Positions 1-10,052 of a stretch of DNA of 64,000 bases are shown here, in pieces. Position numbers and translations under genes: made by a program. The notes below the pieces were generated by a model. That model worked only from the letters and a program-made list of their open reading frames with translations, did no database searches and was not told the DNA's origin. The DNA is from Bacteroidota bacterium (GTDB lineage: Bacteria > Bacteroidota > Bacteroidia > JAHEXY01): assembly GCA_023251875.1 (NCBI GenBank), contig JAHEXY010000002.1:62001-126000 (forward strand). The letters run 5' to 3'. Every line of letters starts with the position of its first letter. The stretch's first letter is position 1.

Positions 1-3000
1 CTGTTGCACATATTTGGTATTTCAGATCGCTTCCAAACAAAATTGGTTATCTTCTTGGATTACCTTCTAAAAAATTAGATGCAATTATCTACTATGAAAG
101 ATATGTTGTAATTAATGCTGGTATCAAAGGGCCTGAAGGTATTAATTATCTTGATTTCTTAACTGAAGAAGAATACTTAGATATTATTGATGCATTACCC
201 AAAGAAAATCAATTGTTAGATGATAACCATCCTGATAAATTTATTGCAGGTATGGGTGCTGAAGCGCTTAACAAATTGTTGTCACGTATCAATTTAGATG
301 AGCTTTCTTTTGCATTACGTCATCAAGCCAATACTGAAACGTCTCAACAAAGAAAAAATGAAGCGCTTAAGCGTTTGCAAGTTGTTGAAGCTTTTAGAGA
401 AGCCAATCGTAGATTAGAAAATAAACCGGAGTGGATGATTATTAAAGTTGTTCCGGTTATCCCACCTGAATTACGTCCACTTGTACCTCTTGATGGAGGT
501 CGTTTTGCAACATCAGATTTAAATGACCTTTATAGAAGAGTTATAATAAGAAACAATCGTTTAAAACGTTTAATTGAGATTAAAGCTCCCGAAGTAATCT
601 TGCGTAACGAAAAACGTATGCTACAAGAAGCGGTTGATTCCTTATTTGATAATACACGTAAAGCAAGTGCTGTTAAAACAGAATCAAATCGCCCGCTTAA
701 ATCACTTTCTGATTCATTGAAAGGAAAACAAGGTCGTTTCCGTCAAAACTTATTAGGAAAACGTGTTGATTATTCTGCTCGTTCAGTAATTGTTGTAGGA
801 CCAGAAATGAAATTGCATGAATGCGGTCTTCCAAAAGATATGGCTGCTGAGCTTTTTAAACCATTCATCATTCGTAAATTAATCGAAAGAGGAATTGTTA
901 AAACAGTTAAATCTGCAAAGAAAATTATTGATAGAAGAGATGCCGTTATTTGGGACATCTTAGAAAATATATTAAAAGGACATCCTGTATTATTAAACCG
1001 TGCTCCAACATTGCACCGTTTGGGTATTCAGGCTTTCCAACCAAAATTGATTGAAGGAAAAGCCATTCAACTTCATCCTCTTGTTTGTACTGCATTCAAT
1101 GCTGACTTTGATGGTGACCAAATGGCTGTTCACGTTCCGCTTGGCAATGCTGCAATATTAGAAGCTCAGCTATTAATGCTTGCTTCTCATAATATTCTCA
1201 ATCCTGCAAATGGAGCTCCAATTGCAGTACCTTCACAAGACATGGTACTTGGTCTTTACTACATTACAAAAAGTAAATTAAGCACTAAGGAAGTAAAAGT
1301 AAAAGGAGAAGGAGCCGTATTTTATTCACCAGAAGAAGTAATTGTTGCATACAACGAGAAAAAAGTTGAATTGCATGCTAACATCAGAGTAAAAGTTGAT
1401 GTAAGAGAAAATGGTGTATTGAAAAACAAATTAACAGAAACAACCGTTGGTCGTGTTATCTTTAACCAAGTTGTTCCTAAAGATGCCGGTTATATCAACA
1501 AATTGCTTACTAAAAAAGAATTACGAGATATTATTGGTGAAATTATCAAAACATGTGGGGTGCCTGCATCTGCTAAATTCTTGGATGATATTAAAGATTT
1601 AGGATTTACAATGGCATTTAAAGGAGGTCTTTCATTTAACCTTGGTGATATTATTATCCCTGAACAAAAGAAACCTTTACTTGAAAAAGCCTATACTGAA
1701 GTGGATGAGGTGTTGAGTAATTACAACATGGGATTCATTACCAATAATGAAAGATACAATCAGATTATTGATATTTGGACGCATACGAATTCTCGTTTGA
1801 CTAAAATATTGATGGATCAAATTTCTACTGATAAGCAAGGATTTAATTCTGTATACATGATGCTTGATTCTGGAGCTCGTGGATCTAAAGAACAAATTCG
1901 TCAGCTTTGCGGTATGAGAGGTTTGATGGCTAAACCACAAAAATCAGGTGCAGGTGGTGGAGAAATTATCGAGAATCCAATTCTTTCAAACTTTAAAGAA
2001 GGTCTTTCAATTCTTGAATACTTTATCTCTACGCATGGTGCTCGTAAAGGTCTTGCGGATACAGCATTAAAAACTGCTGATGCCGGTTATTTAACAAGAC
2101 GTTTGGTTGACGTATCTCAAGATGTAATTATTGATGATTTTGATTGCGGTACATTAAGAGGATTAACTTCAACTGCACTTAAAAATAACAATGAAATTGT
2201 TGAATCATTATACGATAGAATTTTAGGACGTGTATCGCTTCATGATGTTTACCATCCGCAAACAAGTGAATTACTTGTTAGTTCAGGTGAAGAAATTACT
2301 GAAGAAATTGCTACTAAAGTTCAAAATTCACCTATTGAATCGGTTGAAATTCGTTCTGTACTTACTTGCGAAGCACCAAAAGGTGTTTGTGCTAAGTGTT
2401 ATGGACGTAACCTTGCAACTGCTAAAATGGTTCAAAAAGGAGAAGCCGTTGGTGTTATTGCAGCGCAATCAATTGGTGAGCCTGGAACTCAGCTTACTTT
2501 ACGTACATTCCACGTGGGTGGTACAGCGTCTAATGTTGCTGCCGAATCAAAAATTGAAGCAAAATATGACGGTATTCTTGAATTTGACGAACTAAAAATT
2601 GTAAAAGGTTTAGATGCGGATAATAAAGGAGTATCAATTATTGTGGGACGTTCTGCAGAAGTAAAAATTGTAGATAAAAATACAAGAATTGTGCTTTCTG
2701 CCAGCAACATTCCTTATGGTGCTAAATTAAATTTAAAAGAAGGAGATACGGTTAAAAAAGGTGATGTAATTTGCGAATGGGATCCTTATAATGCCTTGAT
2801 CATTTCTGAATTTGCGGGTAAATTAAGTTTCGAAAATATTATCGAAGGTCTTACTTTCCGTTTAGAATCTGATGAACAAACAGGATTCCAAGAAATGGTA
2901 ATTATTGAAAGTCGTGATAAAACAAGAATTCCTGTTATTAAAGTAATGGGGTCTGATAGTCAAGTATTGCGTAACTACAATATTCCGGTAGGATCACACA

Positions 3001-3995
3001 TAGTAGTAAAAGAAAACCAAACTATTAAAGCCGGTCAAATTATTGTTAAAATACCTAGAGCAACTGGTAAATCTGGTGACATTACGGGTGGTTTACCAAG
3101 AGTAACCGAGTTATTTGAGGCACGTAATCCATCTAACCCTGCTGTGGTTTCTGAAATTGATGGTATTGTATCTTTCGGAAAAATCAAGCGTGGTAATAGA
3201 GAGGTTATTGTTGAATCAAAAACCGGTGAGGTTAAAAAATACTTGATCAATCTTTCTAAACACATTCTTGTTCAAGAAAATGATTACGTAAAAGCCGGTA
3301 CACCATTATCTGATGGGGCAATTACACCTTCTGATATTCTTTCAATTCAAGGGCCAACCAGAGTTCAAGAATATTTGGTGAATGAAATTCAAGAAGTTTA
3401 CCGTATGCAAGGTGTGAAAATTAATGATAAACACTTTGAGGTAATTGTTCGCCAAATGATGCGTAAGGTATTTATTGAAGATCCGGGAGATACTAAATTC
3501 CTAGAAAAACAAATTACCAACCGTGCAGAATTTATGGAAGAAAACGATTGGATATTTGGTAAAAAAGTAGTTGAAGAATCTGGAGATTCTCAAACTTTTA
3601 AACCAGGTCAAATTGTTACTGCTCGTAAATTACGCGATGAAAATTCAATGCTAAAACGTAAAGATATGAAACCGGTTATAGCACGTGAAGCAATTCCGGC
3701 TACAGCAAGTTCAATCTTACAAGGTATAACAAGAGCATCTCTTCAAACGGATAGCTGGATTTCTGCTGCTTCGTTCCAAGAAACAACTAAAGTTCTTAAT
3801 GAAGCCGCTGTAAATGGTAAAGTTGATGACTTAAGTGGATTAAAAGAAAACGTAATTGTTGGACATTTAATCCCTGCAGGAACCGGAACAAGAGCTTTCC
3901 AAAAAGTAGTAGTGGGTAGTAAAGAAGAATTTGAACTACTTATGAAAAGTAAGAAAACGGTAACTGAAGAAGAAGTTGCAATGGAAGAAAAATAA
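1..3995 (+). CDS. rpoC: DNA-directed RNA polymerase subunit beta' (5' end outside window)
   Basis: Largest catalytic subunit of RNA polymerase. The reading frame is already open at base 3, encoding a [17 protein letters not shown] stretch typical of the beta' clamp region, so the true start lies upstream and the first methionine at 213 is internal. The active-site Mg-binding motif [12 protein letters not shown] is encoded at about 1098-1133. The second zinc-binding cluster ([11 protein letters not shown]) lies near 2366-2400, and bridge-helix/trigger-loop sequence ([20 protein letters not shown]) near 2029-2090. About 1,330 residues are visible. Only the N-terminal part, including the first zinc finger, should be missing. 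Normally co-transcribed with rpoB, which would lie left of the window. The identification is certain. Confidence 0.98.
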   Translation, partial: VAHIWYFRSLPNKIGYLLGLPSKKLDAIIYYERYVVINAGIKGPEGINYLDFLTEEEYLDIIDALPKENQLLDDNHPDKFIAGMGAEALNKLLSRINLDELSFALRHQANTETSQQRKNEALKRLQVVEAFREANRRLENKPEWMIIKVVPVIPPELRPLVPLDGGRFATSDLNDLYRRVIIRNNRLKRLIEIKAPEVILRNEKRMLQEAVDSLFDNTRKASAVKTESNRPLKSLSDSLKGKQGRFRQNLLGKRVDYSARSVIVVGPEMKLHECGLPKDMAAELFKPFIIRKLIERGIVKTVKSAKKIIDRRDAVIWDILENILKGHPVLLNRAPTLHRLGIQAFQPKLIEGKAIQLHPLVCTAFNADFDGDQMAVHVPLGNAAILEAQLLMLASHNILNPANGAPIAVPSQDMVLGLYYITKSKLSTKEVKVKGEGAVFYSPEEVIVAYNEKKVELHANIRVKVDVRENGVLKNKLTETTVGRVIFNQVVPKDAGYINKLLTKKELRDIIGEIIKTCGVPASAKFLDDIKDLGFTMAFKGGLSFNLGDIIIPEQKKPLLEKAYTEVDEVLSNYNMGFITNNERYNQIIDIWTHTNSRLTKILMDQISTDKQGFNSVYMMLDSGARGSKEQIRQLCGMRGLMAKPQKSGAGGGEIIENPILSNFKEGLSILEYFISTHGARKGLADTALKTADAGYLTRRLVDVSQDVIIDDFDCGTLRGLTSTALKNNNEIVESLYDRILGRVSLHDVYHPQTSELLVSSGEEITEEIATKVQNSPIESVEIRSVLTCEAPKGVCAKCYGRNLATAKMVQKGEAVGVIAAQSIGEPGTQLTLRTFHVGGTASNVAAESKIEAKYDGILEFDELKIVKGLDADNKGVSIIVGRSAEVKIVDKNTRIVLSASNIPYGAKLNLKEGDTVKKGDVICEWDPYNALIISEFAGKLSFENIIEGLTFRLESDEQTGFQEMVIIESRDKTRIPVIKVMGSDSQVLRNYNIPVGSHIVVKENQTIKAGQIIVKIPRATGKSGDITGGLPRVTELFEARNPSNPAVVSEIDGIVSFGKIKRGNREVIVESKTGEVKKYLINLSKHILVQENDYVKAGTPLSDGAITPSDILSIQGPTRVQEYLVNEIQEVYRMQGVKINDKHFEVIVRQMMRKVFIEDPGDTKFLEKQITNRAEFMEENDWIFGKKVVEESGDSQTFKPGQIVTARKLRDENSMLKRKDMKPVIAREAIPATASSILQGITRASLQTDSWISAASFQETTKVLNEAAVNGKVDDLSGLKENVIVGHLIPAGTGTRAFQKVVVGSKEEFELLMKSKKTVTEEEVAMEEK

Positions 3996-4000
3996 AATAG

Positions 4001-4050
4001 CCTATCCCCCAGCCCCTTTCCAAAGGAAAGGGGAGCTGGAGGAAATAGCT
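4001..4050. repeat. palindromic intergenic repeat (CCCCTTTCC-AAA-GGAAAGGGG)
   Basis: Just after the rpoC stop there is a perfect 9-bp stem (4013-4021 / 4025-4033) with a 3-base loop, extended by CCAG/CTGG arms. It belongs to the same C-rich/G-rich palindrome type seen near 24.76, 27.65, 33.92, 38.30, 44.25 and 48.2 kb. It lacks a following T-run, so it reads as a dispersed REP-like repeat rather than a classical terminator, though it could attenuate readthrough into the DUF3467 gene. Confidence 0.75.
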
Positions 4051-4110
4051 AAGCAAGCATTTTAATTTATATGCTGTAATTTTTCAAATAAAGTTCTTAA
4101 GCAAAAAATA

Positions 4111-4422
4111 ATGGCAGACGATAAAAATCAAAACCAATTAAATATTGAATTGAGTGAAGAAATTGCAGATGGAATTTATTCTAATCTTGCAATTATCACA
4201 CATTCTAATTCTGAATTTGTTTTTGATTTTATTAAAGTAATGCCGGGTATGCCTAAAGCCAGAGTAAAGTCTCGTATTTTAATGACACCTCAACATGCCA
4301 AACGCTTAATGCAAGCATTAAAAGATAACATCATAAAATTTGAAGCAGCACATGGTTCTATTAAAGTTGATAATGGTCCTGTATTGCCCATGAATTTTGG
4401 CGGACCTCCTGCACAAGCATAA
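4111..4422 (+). CDS. DUF3467 family protein
   Basis: Small (103 aa) cytosolic protein that I recognise as DUF3467: a core reading YSNLAIITHSNSEFVFDFI, then KARVKSRILMTPQHAKRLMQAL and a Pro/Gly-rich tail. The family is common in Bacteroidota and often sits directly after rpoC, as here (115 bp gap holding a palindromic repeat). The biochemical role is not established. Length is normal and the ATG start is the only sensible one. It is followed by a good terminator, so rpoC-DUF3467 probably ends a transcription unit. Confidence 0.85.
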   Translation: MADDKNQNQLNIELSEEIADGIYSNLAIITHSNSEFVFDFIKVMPGMPKARVKSRILMTPQHAKRLMQALKDNIIKFEAAHGSIKVDNGPVLPMNFGGPPAQA

Positions 4423-4455
4423 ATCTTTGCTATCATCAATCAATTAAAAATAAAC

Positions 4456-4495
4456 AATCCTTTTAGGTTTTACTTAGAAAGGATTTTTTATTTTT
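4456..4495 (+). terminator. rho-independent terminator after the DUF3467 gene
   Basis: AATCCTTT (4456-4463) pairs with AAAGGATT (4478-4485) across a 14-base loop and is followed by a run of T (TTTTTATTTTT). It is placed about 35 bp after the DUF3467 stop and before the siaB-like gene. Confidence 0.6.
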
Positions 4496-4655
4496 AATTA
4501 GGGAATGTCGCCAAAATTAGGCGTTATTGATATTGGGGGTACTACCTTTACATGGACAGAAAAATTAAGATGTACTACTTATAAATCTTAACTTTAAACA
4601 TGATGAAAGCAGTAAAAAAGTATTACAGCAAAGCATTTTATTAAAATACTCATTT

Positions 4656-5786
4656 GTGAAAATAGAAACCATTTACGATTTATATAACAAGCTCCGAAAA
4701 GATAATATTAGCTTTTTATATCGTGGGCTCTATAATAATAATATTGCTGAAAAAATTAAAAGCTTCAGTGAGTTTTATACGGCTAAAGCAAGTAAAGATG
4801 ATGGCTTTAAAACAAAAGTAGGCAATTTGGTTATCGAGTCCTTTAAAACAATTTTACAACCCGATTCCGCTTATAGCGATCCTTATTTTTTTTCTGTTCG
4901 CTCGTATGACGCCAATTATTTTTTTGCAAGTGCTCAGTATCTTTCAAATGAACATACAGAATTTGTAAAGGCAATGCTTTTGCAAATTGAACAATTAAGT
5001 CCCCAAAAACTCAAGCTCCATTTTTTAGAAATTGTAAAACAAATTGAACAAAAAAAAATTAACGGGCTAGAATTACTGGGCTTGGCTCAAAAGTCGGGAG
5101 AAAAACCTGATTTTAGTTTTAAGCAATTAAACGATAAAGATGTACTATTTTCTTTACAGGTTAAAACAAGGAGTATTTTAGATGCCATGATTAATGAAAA
5201 TGAAGACCCCTTGACTTTAATGGGTTTTGATGCAGAAGAAACAGTTGCAGCTCCTGATGAGCCTATTTCTTTTTCTGAAGAATTATATGAGTTGATGTTG
5301 AAAGAAAATGCCCAAATCATTTTTCATGGCGATTTCTCGCAAAATGCAATACTTCATATTTTAAAAATGATTGAAGAAAATATTGTGCAAACCAAAGGAG
5401 ACATTAACCATGCTAAAAAAGTTATTCTAGTATTGATTGAATTGCTTCAAAATATAAGTAAACATGGAGAAAAATATTTAGGAAACAAAGAAGGTATTTT
5501 TATTTTGAGCAAAAAAGACAATCACTTTGTAATAAGTGCCGGCAATTGGGTAGCTACAGCTACGGTAAAAAAATGGTTACCGCATATTGAAAATATCAAT
5601 AACCTTAATGAATCTCAACTAAGCACATTGTATGCTCAAACTTTAATGGATGGCCCCGGTTCAGAAAAAGGAGGGGCGGGTATTGGATTAATAGATGTAG
5701 CTTTAATGACTGAAGGAAAAATAGAATTTCAAGTTTTTAGAAAAGATAGTCTGTATTCATTTTTTGGATTAAGCGTTACCATATAA
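4656..5786 (+). CDS. SiaB-type protein kinase with two tandem domains, the first apparently inactive
   Basis: The C-terminal half (about residues 210-376) resembles SiaB-family (DUF6272) GHKL-like kinases: IELLQNISKHG as the N-box (Asn for Mg/ATP) and a glycine-rich GPGSEKGGAGIGLIDVAL segment near the end. The N-terminal half (about 1-190) aligns by eye in the same order (YDLYNKLRKDNISFLYRGL, then VIESFKTILQ, then GLELLGLAQKSG), but the N-box Asn/His and the glycine-rich loop are lost. This suggests a fused pseudokinase plus kinase, about double the usual family length. The likely start is GTG at 4656. The stop is 3 bp before the SiaC-like gene, so the two are an operon, and the neighbour is its probable substrate. 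Known family role: switching of SiaC phosphorylation in SiaABCD-type signalling. Catalysis here is inferred. Confidence 0.75.
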   Translation: MKIETIYDLYNKLRKDNISFLYRGLYNNNIAEKIKSFSEFYTAKASKDDGFKTKVGNLVIESFKTILQPDSAYSDPYFFSVRSYDANYFFASAQYLSNEHTEFVKAMLLQIEQLSPQKLKLHFLEIVKQIEQKKINGLELLGLAQKSGEKPDFSFKQLNDKDVLFSLQVKTRSILDAMINENEDPLTLMGFDAEETVAAPDEPISFSEELYELMLKENAQIIFHGDFSQNAILHILKMIEENIVQTKGDINHAKKVILVLIELLQNISKHGEKYLGNKEGIFILSKKDNHFVISAGNWVATATVKKWLPHIENINNLNESQLSTLYAQTLMDGPGSEKGGAGIGLIDVALMTEGKIEFQVFRKDSLYSFFGLSVTI

Positions 5787-5789
5787 ATT

Positions 5790-6179
5790 ATGACAGCATT
5801 AAAACCCATACAAATAAAAGCCACTGAAGACACTCCTTACGTTAATTTAGATAAGGATAATAACAAATTTGAGATTTCAGGTAAATCTTTTCCTGAAGAT
5901 CCAACCGTATTTTATTCTCAAATTTTACAATGGCTAGAAACATATATACAAGAGCCTAGTCCCTTTACCATTTTTGAAATAAAATTTAGTTATTTTAATT
6001 CAGCCAGCGCAAAACAATTATTAAAAATATTTGTTGCATTAAGTAAAATATCCAATACATTTTCTACAACTATAATTTGGTATTACGAAGCGGGAGATAA
6101 AATTATGCGCATAAAGGGCGAGGGCTATAAAAATATGGTGCCCATAGCATTTGAGATAAAAGAAATTGTAGCAATATAA
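5790..6179 (+). CDS. SiaC-like regulatory phosphoprotein (DUF1987)
   Basis: A 129-aa protein matching the SiaC/DUF1987 family: an N-terminal beta strand with TPYVNLDKDNNKFEISGKS, then FPEDPTVFYSQILQWLE, then the hallmark FEIKFSYFNSASAKQLL. In Pseudomonas SiaC a Thr in the equivalent position is the phosphorylation site; here Ser71 in NSAS is the candidate. It follows the SiaB-like kinase by 3 bp, as expected for a kinase-substrate pair. The next gene, a large T9SS protein, starts only 14 bp downstream, so it may be co-transcribed. No SiaA-type phosphatase or SiaD-type diguanylate cyclase is present in the window. Confidence 0.85.
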   Translation: MTALKPIQIKATEDTPYVNLDKDNNKFEISGKSFPEDPTVFYSQILQWLETYIQEPSPFTIFEIKFSYFNSASAKQLLKIFVALSKISNTFSTTIIWYYEAGDKIMRIKGEGYKNMVPIAFEIKEIVAI

Positions 6180-6193
6180 AATATCATATACAG

Positions 6194-9100
6194 ATGAAAT
6201 TAATTTACTCTTGTGCATTTTTACTTTTTTGTTTCTGTAGTGCATTTGCTCAGGCGCCTGATTTTTCTTGGATAAAAACCAATTATGAAGCTATTTTTCC
6301 GTTAACAACTGCTGTTGATTCGTTTGGAAATTTATATGTAGCTGGATATTTTACCCAAGGCTCAGCAACCTTTGGTAACACAACCCTAAATGGAGTAAAA
6401 TCTTTTGATTATCCATTTATAGTAAAATATAATTTTAAAGGCGATGTTATTTGGGCCTTTGGTAATTCTTACAGTAATTGTGATGGTCGATTTAATAAAA
6501 TAGCCATTGATGTTGATGGAAATATATATGTTACGGGGTATTACAGTTCAAGTTCAATAAAATTTGGCAATTACAACTTAACTCTTAATGGAAATTCCGA
6601 TTCATTTATTATAAAATATGACGCTGGAGGTAATGTAATGTGGGCGAATAATATAGGGGGGAGCGATTTTGATTATGTGAAAGGAATAGTTGTGGATGAT
6701 GGTAATGTATATTGTGTTGGCCAATTCAAAAGCAATAATTTGTTTGTAGATGCTATTATTAATGGCAATAGTATAAATGACACCACATTAATCAATAAAA
6801 ACAATCTAAAAAATGATGCATTTATTGTAAAATACAACGGTGCCGGAAGTTTAAAATGGGCTTTAAGTTTTGGAGACAGTATAAGTGAAGATTGCGCTAC
6901 AGAAGTTAGTGTAGCATTAGATCACTCTATTTATATATCCGGATATTGGAATGCTGCGGCAAGTGCTTCAATACATATTGGTCCATCTACCATTACTGAA
7001 AAATCAGGAAATGATGCTCTTATTGTAAAAATAAACAATAATGGCTCTATTGGTTGGGCTAAGTCATTTGGAGGCTATTCAAGCGATCAGGGAAGTTTTA
7101 TTGAAGTCAAAAATTCAATTTATATGGCTGGTCTTTTTTACAGTTCAAGTCAATTTGATACCATTAGCTTAACTTCTACCGGATATAGTGATATTTTTTT
7201 GGTAAAAATGGATACTGCAGGTAACATTAATTGGGCAAAACAAATGGGATGTGCACAATATGATGATATCTATGGAATGGCTCTAGATGCAGATGAAAAC
7301 GTATATTTATCTGGACGTTATGGCCAAAACTCAAACTTTATTGCTGATTCCATTACACTAACTAATAATGGAAAATACGATGCATACTATGTTAAATATA
7401 ATTCTAGTGGAAAAGTTTCTTGGGCATTTGGTTATGGGGGCACTCAAAATGATTACGGCTATGATATAACAACAGATAACCAAAGTAATTTATTTATAAG
7501 CGGAACCTTTACAAGCTCCTCGATTGTTTTATCAAATGACACGCTAGCAAATGCAGGTAATGCAGGCGATTATAATTCGATTATTGCAACTTTGGTAGAT
7601 TACAGCGATACCGTAAGCATAATAGATACTACTCATATTTATTTTCCTCGTAATGGAGGTTTGTATGGAGGTGGCAGTGCAGATTTAGCGTATTCAAAAA
7701 CCGGCACTCGTTTATTTTCAGGTATGCAAACTCCTGCATCATTATTTATTTCAGATGATGGGGCATCAACATGGTATCAAGCTTTTAATAAAGATTCTCT
7801 TGAATATTCAGTTAATGGAATAGTAAGAGGCTGGAGCGGCAAAGCAACAAAAATTTTAACAAACCAAAACAATTGGGTGGCTGTGCAAACCAATCATCCA
7901 AAAGGGAGATACTCTTCTGCAGTTATTAGTTATAGCAATGGAGATACCAATACATGGAAAACCGTGGCAGACCCTGAACAGCTTACCCAATGGGGCTTTG
8001 CATCTCATCATGTATCTGCTATTGCACTATCTGATTATTATTTAATGGTAGCATTAGGTCCATTTATTGTTAAAAAGGGAAGTGGAGCCATTAATCCCTC
8101 AACAGACATTACAAATAGTATTTCAAGTGTTGGTGGCTTGCCATTAAAGTCTACTATTAATAGTATTGCTATTGCAAATAATGCAAATGCCTATCCGTAT
8201 TACATTGCTATTGATACAAACGGATTTACAAATGGATACAATCGTTTACTATATAAATTTGATGGGTCTATTTATTCAAAAATTAATTTACCCTCTAACT
8301 TAAATAGTATATGGGCAGTATTTACACATCCTAAACAAATTAGTGGCGATACTATTTTTATTACTGCAAAAGACACCAATACAAATGCATTTAAAATTTA
8401 TAAATCTTATGATGCAGGTGCAAATTGGGTAGATATTTCTTATTCGTCCGCCACAGATTTTTTAAGTGATGTTGATTACAGTGCTAATTGGAATTTAAGT
8501 GCGAGCAATAATATTATTTTAATTATTCCGGGCAATGCCATTTCAAAAGATTTAGGAACGAGTTGGGAAGTATTAAGTGATACTGCTCATACTGCTAATA
8601 CAATAAACCCTGATAATATCAATACAATTGTTGGCTCTGATAAAACTATTGAAATAAGTACTACCGGCACAACGGGCACATTTAGCAGAACGCAAAGTGA
8701 TGGATTAGAAGCCCTAAACGTAAATAAAATTGCCCGCACAGCAAGTGAAAAGCTATTTTATATTGCCACTAAAACCGGATTGGGTTATACAAAAGAGTAT
8801 CTAAATGATACGCTTACCGAAGCAGAAAAATGGCAATCGCCCCATGGAGCATTTCCGCTTATTTCAGATTCTATTAATTTTGGAGCAGTAGCCATAGATC
8901 CTACAGATTCATTGCATGTAATTGCAGGTTCTCCCTATGGTTTTTATACAACAACAACAGGGGAAATGGGGTTTTCAAAAATAACCCCAACAAATTTCAC
9001 AACAAATAATCCTCAAGTAAAAGATATTTTATTTGTCAATCATAATACGGCCATTGCAGTAACCGGAGGCGATAGCGCCATTGATGCAGGTAAAGGAAAT

Positions 9101-9988
9101 ATTTGGAAAACGATAGATGGGGGGGGAAATTGGACCAATGTTTCGCCTTCTGGATTTAAAAGTGGAAACACCATTGCAACAGGTAACATAGGTGCAGATA
9201 CAGTAATTTATGTAGGCACAGGATTACTAAATATCGACACTGGTTTTATATGGAAGTCAAACGATATAGGCCAAACCTGGGCGCAAATAAAAAATGGCCC
9301 AACCTCATTAGCCGGAACAAGTGTATTGGGTTTGCCCATCAATGATATTGCCGTTGATCCTCGTGGACGAGATACCCTATACATTGCAGCAGGTTATGAA
9401 GAGGAGTATGCATTTGTGCTTTCGTTTGACGGAGCAGAAACATATACTTATTTAAATTCTTATGCACAAAAACCATACACTTCAATTGGTATTCACAAAC
9501 AATTTCCCGATACAGTTTATTTAGCAACAGGCAGAGAAATTTATTTATATGATTTAGCCCATAATAATTTCAGATTTATGTATCGTAGTTTACCTGATGT
9601 TCAAATTCCGGATATTATGACAGGTTCCATCATTGTTGCCACCTCAACAGGACTGTATACCTACCGCCCCACATGGGAAGATGATCTTGATTCAGGCATT
9701 ATTGTAAACAATTCTTTAAAGATGATTGATAATAATGAACTAAATGTATTTCCCAATCCATTTACCGATGAAGCAACAATAAAATTGTATGTGAAAGAAA
9801 ATAGCAAAGTAAGTATTGAAATGTATGATCTAATGGGACAAAAAATAGAATCTATTTATATTGGCTCTTGTAAGCAAGGTTATACCAATTATGAAATTTC
9901 TCCTAACAATTTATCATCAGGAAGTTATTTGCTTTATGCAAATGTTAATGGGTTACCGTATAGAAAGTTATTGTATCATGTGAGGTGA
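6194..9988 (+). CDS. T9SS-exported surface protein, SBBP-repeat head with Asp-box propeller chassis (copy 1)
   Basis: 1,264 aa. A signal peptide (LIYSCAFLLFCFCSAFAQ) is followed by repeats of the SBBP type (about residues 20-470), each with a GN.Y..G.F strand and DAFIVKYNGAGSLKWA-like ends. From residue about 487 (NGGLYGGGSADL) a second region carries Asp-box/BNR motifs such as SDDGASTWYQ, SYDAGANW, TIDGGGNW and SNDIGQTW, implying a beta-propeller. The last 75 residues (VFPNPFTDEATIKLYVK to LLYHVR) are a type A T9SS sorting domain. The second half is shared with the genes at 11006 and 15874. The start 14 bp after the siaC-like gene suggests co-expression. Likely an exported or cell-surface protein; ligand unknown. 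Confidence 0.85.
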   Translation: MKLIYSCAFLLFCFCSAFAQAPDFSWIKTNYEAIFPLTTAVDSFGNLYVAGYFTQGSATFGNTTLNGVKSFDYPFIVKYNFKGDVIWAFGNSYSNCDGRFNKIAIDVDGNIYVTGYYSSSSIKFGNYNLTLNGNSDSFIIKYDAGGNVMWANNIGGSDFDYVKGIVVDDGNVYCVGQFKSNNLFVDAIINGNSINDTTLINKNNLKNDAFIVKYNGAGSLKWALSFGDSISEDCATEVSVALDHSIYISGYWNAAASASIHIGPSTITEKSGNDALIVKINNNGSIGWAKSFGGYSSDQGSFIEVKNSIYMAGLFYSSSQFDTISLTSTGYSDIFLVKMDTAGNINWAKQMGCAQYDDIYGMALDADENVYLSGRYGQNSNFIADSITLTNNGKYDAYYVKYNSSGKVSWAFGYGGTQNDYGYDITTDNQSNLFISGTFTSSSIVLSNDTLANAGNAGDYNSIIATLVDYSDTVSIIDTTHIYFPRNGGLYGGGSADLAYSKTGTRLFSGMQTPASLFISDDGASTWYQAFNKDSLEYSVNGIVRGWSGKATKILTNQNNWVAVQTNHPKGRYSSAVISYSNGDTNTWKTVADPEQLTQWGFASHHVSAIALSDYYLMVALGPFIVKKGSGAINPSTDITNSISSVGGLPLKSTINSIAIANNANAYPYYIAIDTNGFTNGYNRLLYKFDGSIYSKINLPSNLNSIWAVFTHPKQISGDTIFITAKDTNTNAFKIYKSYDAGANWVDISYSSATDFLSDVDYSANWNLSASNNIILIIPGNAISKDLGTSWEVLSDTAHTANTINPDNINTIVGSDKTIEISTTGTTGTFSRTQSDGLEALNVNKIARTASEKLFYIATKTGLGYTKEYLNDTLTEAEKWQSPHGAFPLISDSINFGAVAIDPTDSLHVIAGSPYGFYTTTTGEMGFSKITPTNFTTNNPQVKDILFVNHNTAIAVTGGDSAIDAGKGNIWKTIDGGGNWTNVSPSGFKSGNTIATGNIGADTVIYVGTGLLNIDTGFIWKSNDIGQTWAQIKNGPTSLAGTSVLGLPINDIAVDPRGRDTLYIAAGYEEEYAFVLSFDGAETYTYLNSYAQKPYTSIGIHKQFPDTVYLATGREIYLYDLAHNNFRFMYRSLPDVQIPDIMTGSIIVATSTGLYTYRPTWEDDLDSGIIVNNSLKMIDNNELNVFPNPFTDEATIKLYVKENSKVSIEMYDLMGQKIESIYIGSCKQGYTNYEISPNNLSSGSYLLYANVNGLPYRKLLYHVR

Positions 9989-10052
9989 GTTCTGGCGCCT
10001 CAGTTGCTGTGCTTTGAAAATTTTCAGTTTCCCCCAAAAATCACCTCAACCC

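Noticed and set aside
1-212. Separate gene upstream of the first Met at 213
   Set aside because: The frame is continuous with rpoC and encodes conserved beta' sequence, so it is the same gene.
4506-4592. Short plus-strand frame encoding KLGVIDIGGTTF, reminiscent of a sugar-kinase phosphate loop
   Set aside because: Only 28 codons, no preceding or following domain; at best a fossil.
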